In this document: one piece after another, positions 40,183 through 49,760 of the stretch
Numbering within the stretch: position 1 is the first letter of the stretch
Layout of the letters: each line of letters begins with the position of its first letter
NCBI GenBank assembly: GCA_035274465.1
Contig: DATEOF010000501.1
Span: 1-64,000, forward strand
DNA length: 64,000 bases
Source: JADGRF01 sp035274465
GTDB lineage: Bacteria > Myxococcota_A > Polyangia > Polyangiales > JAFGIB01
Direction: 5' to 3'
Notes under the pieces: model-generated
What the model saw: only the letters and a program-made list of their open reading frames with translations
Database searches by the model: none
Told to the model about the DNA's origin: nothing
Translations under genes and position numbers: made by a program

Positions 40183-43100
40183 TCAACGCATCGCGGCACG
40201 GAACCTGAACGTTCCGCCCTCGCCCGCATCGCAGGCGGCGGTCGCCGTCCAGGCACCGAGGCCCGTGTTCACGTCGTAGCCCGCGTCGCCGTCCGCATCG
40301 GTGCTGCTGTTGCTGTAGAGGTAGTGCTCGATGCAGTTGGCGTTCAGGTGGTACGCGCTCGGATCGCTGTGATCGACGCCGCCGGGGATCACGTCGGTGG
40401 AGATGTTGAAGTCTCCGCCCGCAGCGTTGTTGAAGTTGCTGAAGCCCATGAAGCCCGGGGCATTGGCGCCGTCGCTGGCCGTGAGCAACACCGGGATGTG
40501 CTGGTGCGAGTTCTGGCCGCCGAGCGACGGATCGAACATCGGCGCGTTGGCTTGCAGCCACGCGGTGTCGTCGCGCAGGAAGAGCGACTCGCTGCTGACG
40601 GCTGCGATGGCGATCTTCTTGGCGACGTTGAGGTTGTAGGCCTGGAAGGCCAGCGGATCACCCTGGACCTCGGTGTCACTGGTCAGCGGCTGTTCGCCGT
40701 CTCCACCGGTGAGCGAGCCGATCACGGTCCAGCCGCCGCCCGCCGTGTCCATGTCGCAATACACGGAGAACGGCAGCAGGCCACCGGGGCCATCCGGGTC
40801 GATGACGTACGCGCCGCTCCCGCTGAGCGGAGCGTAGAGCTTTTGCGTGTGACAGCTGCGCGGGAAGTTCACGCCAGCCGCGCGGCTGAGGTACTGGTAG
40901 ACCATCTCTTGCTCGGTGTCGTTGAGCGCGCGGCTGTAGTACGCGAGCTCGGCGATGTACGCGTTCGAGGCTTCGAAGTTATCGGAGCTGCCCACGTAGA
41001 GGTTCCCCATGCCCCCCGAGATGCTCGCGCCCGGCGTGGAGACCTGCGCCAACCCGTCGTTCATCGATCGGCGCGAGAACTCGCGGATGCCGTCGGAGAT
41101 ACGGCCGGCGGCGACGTAGTTGAGGCCGTTCGTGAACGTGAGGTTGACGTTGTCATTGTCGTTCGAAGACTGGAAGTGCATGACGTCCGGAGCCGCCGAC
41201 GCGTTTTGTTCGATGGACCAGTCATTGTCGCGGTGGCCATGGTGCGCGATCGCACCCCAGACGGCCGGCGCGCGCTGCTGGAACGCGACCATCACCGAGA
41301 GATCGAACGTGATCCCGAACGACGGGCTGACCAGACCCGCGCCGCCGCCGAAGTCGATACCCGGTCGACTCGCGACGAGGTTGGGCGAATAGATCGGCGC
41401 GGAGCTGAACACAGCGAGGTGCCGGGCGTTGCCGCTCAGGTCGTTCCACTGGCTCACGATGTTCGAGCCATCGCGGATGACCGACGCCGACTCGCGCGCG
41501 TTGTAGTACGCGGCCAGGCCGGTGGTGACCGGCAGCGTGTCGATCGCGGGCTGATAGGTCAGCCAGATGTCGTAGTCGCCGTGCGTGCTGACTGGACCCG
41601 TGCCCCAGTCGATCTGCGTGTTCGTGTCGCCCGTCATGTACACGTCGCCATTCGGGACGACCGCAATACCCCAGGGGTTCGGATAGGCGCCGCTGGCCGC
41701 GACTCTGCCGAAGCGATACATCATCTCCGGCGTGTAGCTCGCGTAGAACGCGCCGCTTGTCAGCGGACCGGCACCCAGGTCGCCGCCTCCGTTGTTGAGG
41801 TTACCGGCGACGTACACGTTCCCGAGTGCATCGAAGCCAGCGTCGAGGATCGAGACGGGCAGACCCCCGCTGAAGACGCGTTGGTTTTGCCAGCTGCCGG
41901 TTTCGCCGTCGAAGTACACGAGCGCGCCGGCCGGCTGGCCCGGGCTGCCGTTGAACAGCTCACCGCCGCCGTAGTCCGTCGTATCGTCGTACGTCGCACC
42001 CATCGCGATGCGGCCGCTGTTGTCCGCGGCGATCGCGGTGCCGCGACCGGTGCCGCCGAACACCAGCGACCAGCGGTGTACACCGCCGTTGTCGTAGCTG
42101 GCGATCACGGCTGCCGTGGACGCAGCGCTGAACGGTTGCGCTTCTCCGCTGCCGATGTCGCCGTTGGCTCCGCCGATGTAGCCCGTGGCGTAGAGGTTGC
42201 CCGCGGCGTCGGTCGCGAGGTCCGTGAAGCCGTTCGAGGGCCCGTCGCTGCCGTAGGCGTGCACCCAGCGGATCACGCCCGCGTTCGTGAAGCTGGCGAG
42301 GAAGATGTCGCCGCTGCCATTGAACGAGATGGGGCCGCTGCCGTCGCCGTAGTCGAAGCTGCCACTGCTGACCCAGCCCGTGACGAACACGTTGCCGGTC
42401 GCATCGGTCGCGACGCCGTAGCCTTCACCCGGGCCGAACACCTTGCCCCAGCGATAGGCGCCGGCGCTGGTGTAGCTGGCCGCGAACGCGTTCAAGCCCG
42501 CGCCGGGCGCGTTGTTGCTGCCGTCGAAGCGCAACACGCCGCTGTAGGTGGTGCCGACCACGAATACGTTGCCCGCGCCGTCGATCGCCAGCTTGCCCGC
42601 GTCTTCACGCGCATCGCCGCCGAGTTGTCGCGCCCAACGCAACGTGCCCTGACTGTCGAATGACAACAGGACGCAGTCGCTCGATCCCATGTACGAAGTG
42701 AGCGGCATTCCGTCGCCATAGTCGACCGGACCACCGGCGAACGTTCCCAGCACGTACAGGTTGCCCATCGTGTCGCGGACGATCGCTCGCGGGCCTTCGG
42801 GGTTGATTCCGCCGACCATCGAGACCCACGGCAGCGGGTCCGCGCAGTTCGGGCCGGTCCAGCCCGGGTTGCAGTTGCATTGCGCGTAGCCGCTGGTGTC
42901 CACACACGTTCCGTTGGGGAGACAGCCCGCAGGTCCCGCGGTCAGGCAGGTGGGGTTGCAGCTGCCGTTCGCGTCGTTGTCCTGATAGCCCGGCAGACAC
43001 GCCGCGCAGGTCGGGCCGGTGTACGGGAAGTAGCAGGCGCACGTCGCGGTGCCGCTGCCGTCGTCGCACTCGCCGTTGCCGCCGCAGTTTCCGAGGCCCG

Positions 43101-46100
43101 AGGTCTCGCAGTCCGGCAAGCAGGTCTGGTTGTCGTCGTAGTCCTGCGTGCCCATCGGACACGGGCAGGGCAACGTGCTCGAGCGAGGGTCGTTCGGACA
43201 GGCGTCGGCGCAGTCGGGCACCGAGTCGTCGTCCATATCGGCCTCGGGCTGATTGCACCCGCAAATCCCCGGCACGTTCTTGGCCGAATCGAACGGACAG
43301 CCGTCTTCGACGTCCGGCGCGCCGTCGTTGTCGCCGTCGGGATCGCAGCCGTTCCCGACGTTGTCGCCGTCATAGTCCAGCTGGGCATTGTTCGAGAACA
43401 ACAGGCAGTTGTCCGACACGTCGGGCACGCTGTCGCCGTCCGCATCGGGATCGCAGACGTCGCCCACGTTGTCGAGATCGAAGTCCAGCTGCGTGGTGTT
43501 GGAGAGCAGCGGGCAGTTGTCGCTGGCGTCGGGCACGCTGTCGGCGTCGTCGTCGAGGTCGCAGCTGTCCTGCACGCCGTCGAGGTCGGTGTCCGGGCTC
43601 GACTGCGGGTCGTTGCAGGGGTCGCACAGATCGCCGATGCCGTCGCCGTCCATGTCGGCTTGGTTGGGGTTGGCGGCCTCGGGACAGTTGTCGCACTCGT
43701 CGCCGACGCGGTCTCCGTCGCCGTCGTTTTGCTCGGAGTTCGAGTCCGCGGCGCAGTTGTCACAGGCGTCGCCGCGACCGTCGTCGTCGCCGTCGGCCTG
43801 GTTCGGGTTGTAGGCGTTCGGGCAGTTGTCGCAAGCCGAGGCTCGCTTGTCACCGTCGGGGTCGAGCTTGTCGTTGCCGATGCAGGCGTCGCAGGCATCG
43901 CCCACGCCGTCCCCGTCTTCATCGGCCTGGCCGCTGTTCGATACCAGCGGGCAGTTGTCGACGTTGCCGCAGACGCCGTCGCCGTCAGCGTCGCCGCCCT
44001 TGGCTGCAGGGCAGGCGGCGCAGGTCAGGCTGCAGCTCGACGTGGCGTAGGCCACGCACTCCGCCGTCCAGGCGCCGTTGCAGCAGGAGGGCATGGCTGC
44101 GCACACACACTGGCTGACCGTTTGGTCGCCGCAGCCACCAGCTGCGTACGTGTTGCCTGCGGTGTCCGCTGCCACGCAGCAGTCGCCGGTGCAGGCGCCG
44201 CAGTCCTTCGCGCAGCTGCTGCAGCTCTCCGCCTGCGCGGCCGTGAACGGGCTCGTGCTCTTCCAGCGCTCGCACGTGAAGTCGCCGCACAACGGGCACT
44301 GGCCGCAGTCTTGCGGGCAGCTGCTGCAGCTCTCGGTGTCCTTGCTGCACTTGCCGTCGCCGCAGCTGCAGGTGCCACAGTCGGCCGCGCAGCTGTCACA
44401 GGTCTCGCCCTGGTTGGGATTGCAGGTGCCGTCGCCGCACGGCGTCACGCATGCGCCGCAGTCGGCCGCGCACGTGCTGCACGTCTCGCCGTCAGCCAGC
44501 GAGCAGGTGGTGTCGCCGCAGGTCGGCGGAGTTTGACAGTGGTTGCCGGTATAGCCGCCGCTGCACGAGCAGGCCGTGCCGTCGCACGTCCCGTGTCCCG
44601 AGCAGTCCGGGCCGCACGGGCAGTCGCCGCTGTCGTAGTTCAGCGCGTCACAGTTCGCCAGGCTGTTGCACGTGCCGTTGCCGATCGCGCTCGCCGGCAG
44701 GGTGCACTGACCCTCGCAATCACGGATATAGCCGGCCTGACAGGTCGGGCGCACACACTCGCCGTCGTCGTAGTTGCGGAGCTCGCAGTTCAGGTTCGGG
44801 TTGCCGTTGCTGCCGTCGTCGCAGCGGCCGTTCTTGATCAGCTGGTTGGCAGTCAAACAGCGGCCGTCGCAGTCCGGGATCTGCGGCGAGGGACAGTACT
44901 CGGGCTCGGGCGGGGCGCAGGAGCTGAAGTCGGTGCGGGTCTGCGATGCGCCGCCGCGGCCCGCGAAGTCCGAGACGAAGATGCGCATGTACGTGTCGTG
45001 GTAGCCGAGCGCGCTCATCAGCTTGGTGGGCTGCAAGCTCCCGTCCAGCAAGGTGTCACCGACCTCGTTGAGCACGTAGATGTTCTCGACGTCGAGGTAC
45101 TTGAACTCGACCGGCTGCTGCATGTTGAAGCCGAGCGGCGAGTCGGTGGCGAAGCTGAGCTCGTCCTTGTCGCCCAGGACCATGCCGCGCGGCCACAACA
45201 CCGCACCGGGCGTGGGCGAGATCTCGCTCACGCCAGCCTCGGACGCGACGTACAACGTCGAGACCGTGTTCTCGCCGTTCAGCCGATCGATGCTCACGTG
45301 CCAGAACGCCGGCGCGAGCGGGCCGAAGTCGCCGCTGGGCGCAGGCGTGCAGCCGAGCGTCGGCGCGCCGCTGGCAGCTTCGCAAGCGTCGCCCGTGCCG
45401 TCGCTGTCACCGTCGGCCTGGTCGCGGTTGGGGATCCAGGGGCAGTTGTCCTTGGTGCCCGTGCCCTTGTCGGGCACGCCGTCGTTGTCGACGTCGCCAT
45501 CGGCGCAATCCGCGATGCCGTCGTTGTCCACGTCCGAGTAGCCGGCTCCACCCGGCAGCGCACAGCGGCAGGCGGGCGGCTCGGAGTAGAGCAGCGGCAC
45601 CTCCGCGAACACGTAGCGCTGATCGTCGGAGATCGTGAACTCGGCGAACAGGATGCGCTGCTGCGAGCCCTGGTTGGCGACGATCACGTGTCGATCCCAG
45701 GTGCCGCTCACCTCGCCCGAGCCCGTGTCGATGGTGGCAGGTTCGCGCGCGAACACGTGCACGCGGCCGCTCTTCGTCTCGACCAGGCCGGCGACCAGCG
45801 TGCTGGTTGCCACCTTCGAGATGTCGTTCGACTGCAGCTCCGAGGTGACCTGCGGGCCCTCGTCGGCCACGCACGAAGGCGCGGCGCTGACCGGGTTGCC
45901 CGTGAGGTTCTGCGGTTCCAGGTCCTGCGGCGTGATCGTTCCGGGCTCGATCGAGCTCGTCGTCGCGCCGGCGGAGACACTCTGGCCCTCGAACGCGGGT
46001 GGATCGGTGGTGGTGGTGGTGCTGAGCGCGTAGAACTTCTTCAACCACTCGCGCCAGGGGATGCCCTCCTGCACCGCGTCGTAGCCGTTCTTGTAGAAGC

Positions 46101-47451
46101 CCACCGCGGTGGGGAAGTAGATCGAGATGCCGCTCGAGCCGGTCTTGTTCGCGCCGTACTTGCTCGACAGCACCAGCTTGTTCAGCGTGGACGCCAGCGT
46201 GTCCGAGGTGGACTTGAACGCGGACTGACTGTCGCCGAGTCTGCGCGCGAAGTCGCCCAGATCGATCATGTGATACGAGTACTTCGGATCCGCGTAGTAG
46301 CCGAATGCAACGGCCTTCGAGCGCGCGGTGGTGATGCTCGTCTTGGCCGCATCCATCTGCGAGTCGAGCAGCATGGTCAGCGAGTCGAAGTTCGTCTTGA
46401 GGTTCGCGATCTCGTTCAGGTCGAGCAGGCTGCTCGTGACCTGCTTGTGCTTGCCCTCGGCACGCGCCTGCTCGTAGAACGAGTTGACCACCGTGCCACC
46501 GAGCGCCGTGGCGCTCGCGTCGGGGTGCTTCGACAGATAGTCGAGCACGGCCGTGTAGTCCCAACCGCTGCCCGGTGACAGCTCCTCGCTCGCCACGTAG
46601 TAACGCGTGTACGCCTGCATGGCTTGCGCGTTGACGAAGGTCGACATCAGGCAGGCGTCGAAGCCCATCAGGTCGACGGTCTTGGCTTCGCTCAACCCCT
46701 GCTTCACGGCCTCCACCAGCTCGGTCTGATCCAACAAGTCGTGGTCCGACGTGTCGTCGCCGCCGTAGCCCTGCCAGGCGTTGCCGTGATCCCACAGCAC
46801 CAGGAAGCGATGCTGCGACGGATAGGTGGAGAAGCCCCAGCGGATGAAGTCGCGCAGCGTGGCCACCTCGCCGGTGTCTTGCTCGCCCAGGTCGGCGACC
46901 TCGGTCAGCACGCCCTTGGTCACCTTGAAGCGCTTCATCGTCTGCCAGTCGGCGATGCCGCCGACGCCGAGATCGTAGAAGCCGCTGGCGCGGTCCACCT
47001 GAATGATGACGTTGACCTCTTCCGAGATGTCGGCGCTCAACATCTCCTTGATGTCGTCGATCGCGTACTTCTCGAGGTTGTTGTCGGCCGCCATGTAGAC
47101 GAGCACGGTCCACGCGGGCACCTTCGCAGGCATCTCGGCGTCCATTTGCGGCGCCGCGTCCATCATTGGCTGCGCGGCGTCCATCATCGGCTGTGCCGCA
47201 TCCATCATCGGCATCGGCCCGGAGTCGTGCATCTCGGGACCGGCATCGTGGCCCGCGTCGCCGCTACCAGCGTCAGGCTCCGGCGCTTCGGCATCCGGCA
47301 CTGGACTCGAGCCGCCTTCCTCGGAGGTAGGCGGCTCTTTGCCGGCATCAACCTCGGGCTCAGGCAGCTTGATCCCGTTGTTACAGGCCACGCTCAGCAC
47401 GGCCAGCGCCAAAACGAAACATGCGGAGAGACCGCGAAGCTTTGCTTGCAT
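40183..47451 (-). CDS. Giant mosaic lipoprotein with N-terminal clostripain-family (C11) protease
   Basis: 2422 aa. The lipobox LSVACNN puts the lipid Cys at 23. Residues ~25-110 form an acidic linker containing three PMMDAAQ-like repeats. The peptidase C11 domain (~112-480) begins WTVLVYMAADNNLEKYAIDD. Its catalytic His222 is in LWDHGNAWQG and Cys267 in GFDACLMS, both intact. The middle holds repeated CGDGxC...ETCxxCxxDCG units, thrombospondin-type-3 calcium repeats (DxDxDGxGDxCD) and EGF-like modules. Next come SBBP/beta-propeller repeats (GGINPEGPRAIVRDTMGNLY; NVFVTGWVSSGSFDYGDG) and a LamG-like region (GLAAYYNARESASVIRDGSN). A fibrinogen-C-like end (YCDMDTAGGGWTVIGSL) closes the protein. 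It would be a cell-surface protease with many adhesion modules. The antisense open frame is a shadow. Confidence 0.85.
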   Translation of the reverse strand: MQAKLRGLSACFVLALAVLSVACNNGIKLPEPEVDAGKEPPTSEEGGSSPVPDAEAPEPDAGSGDAGHDAGPEMHDSGPMPMMDAAQPMMDAAQPMMDAAPQMDAEMPAKVPAWTVLVYMAADNNLEKYAIDDIKEMLSADISEEVNVIIQVDRASGFYDLGVGGIADWQTMKRFKVTKGVLTEVADLGEQDTGEVATLRDFIRWGFSTYPSQHRFLVLWDHGNAWQGYGGDDTSDHDLLDQTELVEAVKQGLSEAKTVDLMGFDACLMSTFVNAQAMQAYTRYYVASEELSPGSGWDYTAVLDYLSKHPDASATALGGTVVNSFYEQARAEGKHKQVTSSLLDLNEIANLKTNFDSLTMLLDSQMDAAKTSITTARSKAVAFGYYADPKYSYHMIDLGDFARRLGDSQSAFKSTSDTLASTLNKLVLSSKYGANKTGSSGISIYFPTAVGFYKNGYDAVQEGIPWREWLKKFYALSTTTTTDPPAFEGQSVSAGATTSSIEPGTITPQDLEPQNLTGNPVSAAPSCVADEGPQVTSELQSNDISKVATSTLVAGLVETKSGRVHVFAREPATIDTGSGEVSGTWDRHVIVANQGSQQRILFAEFTISDDQRYVFAEVPLLYSEPPACRCALPGGAGYSDVDNDGIADCADGDVDNDGVPDKGTGTKDNCPWIPNRDQADGDSDGTGDACEAASGAPTLGCTPAPSGDFGPLAPAFWHVSIDRLNGENTVSTLYVASEAGVSEISPTPGAVLWPRGMVLGDKDELSFATDSPLGFNMQQPVEFKYLDVENIYVLNEVGDTLLDGSLQPTKLMSALGYHDTYMRIFVSDFAGRGGASQTRTDFSSCAPPEPEYCPSPQIPDCDGRCLTANQLIKNGRCDDGSNGNPNLNCELRNYDDGECVRPTCQAGYIRDCEGQCTLPASAIGNGTCNSLANCDALNYDSGDCPCGPDCSGHGTCDGTACSCSGGYTGNHCQTPPTCGDTTCSLADGETCSTCAADCGACVTPCGDGTCNPNQGETCDSCAADCGTCSCGDGKCSKDTESCSSCPQDCGQCPLCGDFTCERWKSTSPFTAAQAESCSSCAKDCGACTGDCCVAADTAGNTYAAGGCGDQTVSQCVCAAMPSCCNGAWTAECVAYATSSCSLTCAACPAAKGGDADGDGVCGNVDNCPLVSNSGQADEDGDGVGDACDACIGNDKLDPDGDKRASACDNCPNAYNPNQADGDDDGRGDACDNCAADSNSEQNDGDGDRVGDECDNCPEAANPNQADMDGDGIGDLCDPCNDPQSSPDTDLDGVQDSCDLDDDADSVPDASDNCPLLSNTTQLDFDLDNVGDVCDPDADGDSVPDVSDNCLLFSNNAQLDYDGDNVGNGCDPDGDNDGAPDVEDGCPFDSAKNVPGICGCNQPEADMDDDSVPDCADACPNDPRSSTLPCPCPMGTQDYDDNQTCLPDCETSGLGNCGGNGECDDGSGTATCACYFPYTGPTCAACLPGYQDNDANGSCNPTCLTAGPAGCLPNGTCVDTSGYAQCNCNPGWTGPNCADPLPWVSMVGGINPEGPRAIVRDTMGNLYVLGTFAGGPVDYGDGMPLTSYMGSSDCVLLSFDSQGTLRWARQLGGDAREDAGKLAIDGAGNVFVVGTTYSGVLRFDGSNNAPGAGLNAFAASYTSAGAYRWGKVFGPGEGYGVATDATGNVFVTGWVSSGSFDYGDGSGPISFNGSGDIFLASFTNAGVIRWVHAYGSDGPSNGFTDLATDAAGNLYATGYIGGANGDIGSGEAQPFSAASTAAVIASYDNGGVHRWSLVFGGTGRGTAIAADNSGRIAMGATYDDTTDYGGGELFNGSPGQPAGALVYFDGETGSWQNQRVFSGGLPVSILDAGFDALGNVYVAGNLNNGGGDLGAGPLTSGAFYASYTPEMMYRFGRVAASGAYPNPWGIAVVPNGDVYMTGDTNTQIDWGTGPVSTHGDYDIWLTYQPAIDTLPVTTGLAAYYNARESASVIRDGSNIVSQWNDLSGNARHLAVFSSAPIYSPNLVASRPGIDFGGGAGLVSPSFGITFDLSVMVAFQQRAPAVWGAIAHHGHRDNDWSIEQNASAAPDVMHFQSSNDNDNVNLTFTNGLNYVAAGRISDGIREFSRRSMNDGLAQVSTPGASISGGMGNLYVGSSDNFEASNAYIAELAYYSRALNDTEQEMVYQYLSRAAGVNFPRSCHTQKLYAPLSGSGAYVIDPDGPGGLLPFSVYCDMDTAGGGWTVIGSLTGGDGEQPLTSDTEVQGDPLAFQAYNLNVAKKIAIAAVSSESLFLRDDTAWLQANAPMFDPSLGGQNSHQHIPVLLTASDGANAPGFMGFSNFNNAAGGDFNISTDVIPGGVDHSDPSAYHLNANCIEHYLYSNSSTDADGDAGYDVNTGLGAWTATAACDAGEGGTFRFRAAMR

Positions 47452-47618
47452 TGGAGAACAGGATTAAACCCTCTTTCCGCCGCTCGCGCGTAGTGATTAA
47501 GAACCAGCCGCTGCTGTGCGCTGGATCAGTGAGTATGTGGGCGTGTCTGATGAAAGCCGAGTGGCGGGCGCGGCGCGCGCAGCTGGGAGCTGCAACGCAC
47601 ACGCTTCCACTAGACCAT

Positions 47619-49667
47619 TCAGGGTGACTCGGGCTCTGGCTCGGCCATGCCCTTGCGCACGTCCTCGAGCTCGCGCTGGTTCTGTTTGCGCGTGCCTTCG
47701 ATCTGCTCGACCGACTTCAAGTCTTGCTCTTCGTCGTCCCCGGCGTGCGTGCGCTGCTCGAACGTGTCGGTGTTCTGGTGCCGCTTCTGCCAGTCGGAGA
47801 GCGAGCTCTTGTCCATGAGCTCCTGCTTCAAGTCGGCGGGCGAGGCGCTGGATTCTTTGGCCATCAGCGCGGCGGCAGCGCGTCTGCGCTCGGCGAGGAT
47901 GCTGCCGACCAGAGCGTCGTAGGAGCCGTACAGGCTGGCGATCGAGATCGCCAGGATCAGCGCGCCGTGCAGGAGGTCATTGCCGACCTGGCGGACGCCG
48001 CGCAGGAAGAGCTGGATCGCCAGCAGGAAGAAGAGCCCGCCCATGGTCCACGGCAGCCCGCGATTCGCCAGGCCGGCGGCAGCGGTGAGCGGCGCGGAGT
48101 GACTGAACAGGGTGGCGGTGATCAGCACGATGCAGAAGGCGACGACCTGCATCAGGAACGTGGTGACGCGCTGCACGAAGCTCTTGTCGTGGAGCTGGAC
48201 AGCCCAGATGCGCACCGCGGCCACCACCGTGATCACCGAGAACGCGCTCGCGGCGATGCGCAGCTGGGGCCCGAAGATGACCTTGGCCCCCGCCATCTGC
48301 GGCTCGCGCAGCAGCGGGACCCCGAACTGCAGGAGCGCGATGAACAGCACGATGAAGAAGATGCCCGCCAGGCGATCGCGGTCCTCTTCGTCCTTGCGCC
48401 GCAACGCCCGCAGGGCCTCGAGTTGCGCGGAGGTGAGGGCGACCGCGGCAGCCTGCGCCGGGGTGGGCTTCGCGGGCTTACGAACTGGGGCCAGCTCGAG
48501 CGGCGCCTCGACGGCAGCTTGCGGCGGCGGAGCACTCGGCTCGTGCGGCGGAACGGGACTGGGAGTGGCTGCGGGCTCCTGCGGCGGCTTGTGCTTGGCG
48601 TTGAGCTTCTCCGCGGCCTGCTGGGCTGCGAGCTTCTTGTCCTTCGGAGGCTTCTCGTCGAGTACGGTCGCCGCGTTCGCTGCTGGCAGCGGCGAGGGTT
48701 TGACGTTGCCACGAGCGGCAGCGGGAGAAGCGGCCACAGTGGCTTGCGGTGGAGCCGAGGCTGCCTTGGCTGGCGCCGGTTGCGGGTCTTGGTCCACCCG
48801 CGGATCACGCTTCGGGCTCGGCTTGGGCCTGCGCTCGGCCTTGCCGCGCGCCATCGTGGCAGCGGGGGATGGCTCAGGTGCCGCGTTGTCGTTGCAAGCG
48901 CGCAGGCGCGTGAGCACGGCCAGCGCGTCCGGTGGACGCTTGCCGGCCTGTTGCTCCAGGCACACCTGCGTGAGCTCCACCCACGGGCGCGACAGGTGCG
49001 GTGCGATCTCGTCGAGCGGCACCGCGCTCTGCTTGCCCGAGCGAAACGGCAGCTCGCCCGACAGCATGCTGTAGATGAGGACCCCGAGCGCGAACACGTC
49101 CGAGCGCGGTGCAGGGTGCGCACCCGACGCTTCCAGCTCCGGCGCGCGGTAGTTGGCGTCCTGCGAGCTCTCCTCGGCACCCAGGCCGATCCACTTGGGC
49201 GAGGGCGCGTGCGCCTCGCCGAGCAGCTTGACGTGCTCCGCGTCGATGCTGCCGTGCGCCATGCCTTGCTCGTGTGCGAGCGACAGCGCCTCTATCAGCG
49301 GCAGGCTGAGCTGCCGCACCATCGGCAGCGGCATGCCCTGCGGAAAGCTGGCGATCAAGCTCGCCAGGCTGCGGCCCTCGACGGTCTCCTCGACGACGAA
49401 TGGAATCCCGGTGTCGTCCGTGTCCACCTGCACGAGCGGCAGGCTCTCGTGGGAGACGCCGGCCAACGAGCGCGGTCCGCGCAAGAAGCTGTCGACCACG
49501 CGGCCTTGCAGCGCGAACTCGGGGCGCAGTACCGTCACCCGCACGGCGCTACGAGTGCGTTTGTCTCGGGCGCGGTAGACCTCGAGCTGCTTGGTCGAGC
49601 TCACCAGCTCTTGCAACTCGTACGCGTCGTTGAGCACGTCGCCCAAACGTGTGGCGGGACTGCCCAT
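47619..49667 (-). CDS. Membrane pseudokinase
   Basis: 682 aa. Residues 1-260 have a protein-kinase fold, but the catalytic machinery is lost: the HRDIKPDN loop is HGSIDAEH (138-145, with Ser140 at the catalytic Asp), DFG is replaced by GLG (161-163), and the VAIK-type Lys is absent (AVRVTVLRPE). The structural Asp of helix F is kept (RSDVFALGV, Asp190). A long Pro/Ala/Lys linker (~270-430) follows, then ~5-6 membrane segments (IFFIVLFIALLQFGV; ...FLMQVVAFCIVLITATLF) and an acidic coiled C-terminus (DDEEQDLKSVEQIEG...). I infer a scaffold or sensor rather than an enzyme. It lies downstream of an active kinase gene. Confidence 0.85.
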   Translation of the reverse strand: MGSPATRLGDVLNDAYELQELVSSTKQLEVYRARDKRTRSAVRVTVLRPEFALQGRVVDSFLRGPRSLAGVSHESLPLVQVDTDDTGIPFVVEETVEGRSLASLIASFPQGMPLPMVRQLSLPLIEALSLAHEQGMAHGSIDAEHVKLLGEAHAPSPKWIGLGAEESSQDANYRAPELEASGAHPAPRSDVFALGVLIYSMLSGELPFRSGKQSAVPLDEIAPHLSRPWVELTQVCLEQQAGKRPPDALAVLTRLRACNDNAAPEPSPAATMARGKAERRPKPSPKRDPRVDQDPQPAPAKAASAPPQATVAASPAAARGNVKPSPLPAANAATVLDEKPPKDKKLAAQQAAEKLNAKHKPPQEPAATPSPVPPHEPSAPPPQAAVEAPLELAPVRKPAKPTPAQAAAVALTSAQLEALRALRRKDEEDRDRLAGIFFIVLFIALLQFGVPLLREPQMAGAKVIFGPQLRIAASAFSVITVVAAVRIWAVQLHDKSFVQRVTTFLMQVVAFCIVLITATLFSHSAPLTAAAGLANRGLPWTMGGLFFLLAIQLFLRGVRQVGNDLLHGALILAISIASLYGSYDALVGSILAERRRAAAALMAKESSASPADLKQELMDKSSLSDWQKRHQNTDTFEQRTHAGDDEEQDLKSVEQIEGTRKQNQRELEDVRKGMAEPEPESP

Positions 49668-49760
49668 CCGTGTGATTCCAGTATCGCGAACTCTCGATGG
49701 CGCCGGAAGTCTGACGGCTGGCTGACAGCGACTTCGCGCCCACACTGTGGCGCGCTGTCG

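Noticed and set aside
42880..46578. A long open frame on the plus strand opposite the giant protease gene
   Set aside because: It is antisense to a confidently coding, domain-bearing frame; its product is low-complexity Val/Ala/Arg text, a shadow from high GC.
47140..47220. Possible CRISPR-like tandem repeats
   Set aside because: They are in-frame repeats coding for PMMDAAQ in the giant lipoprotein and have no spacer structure.
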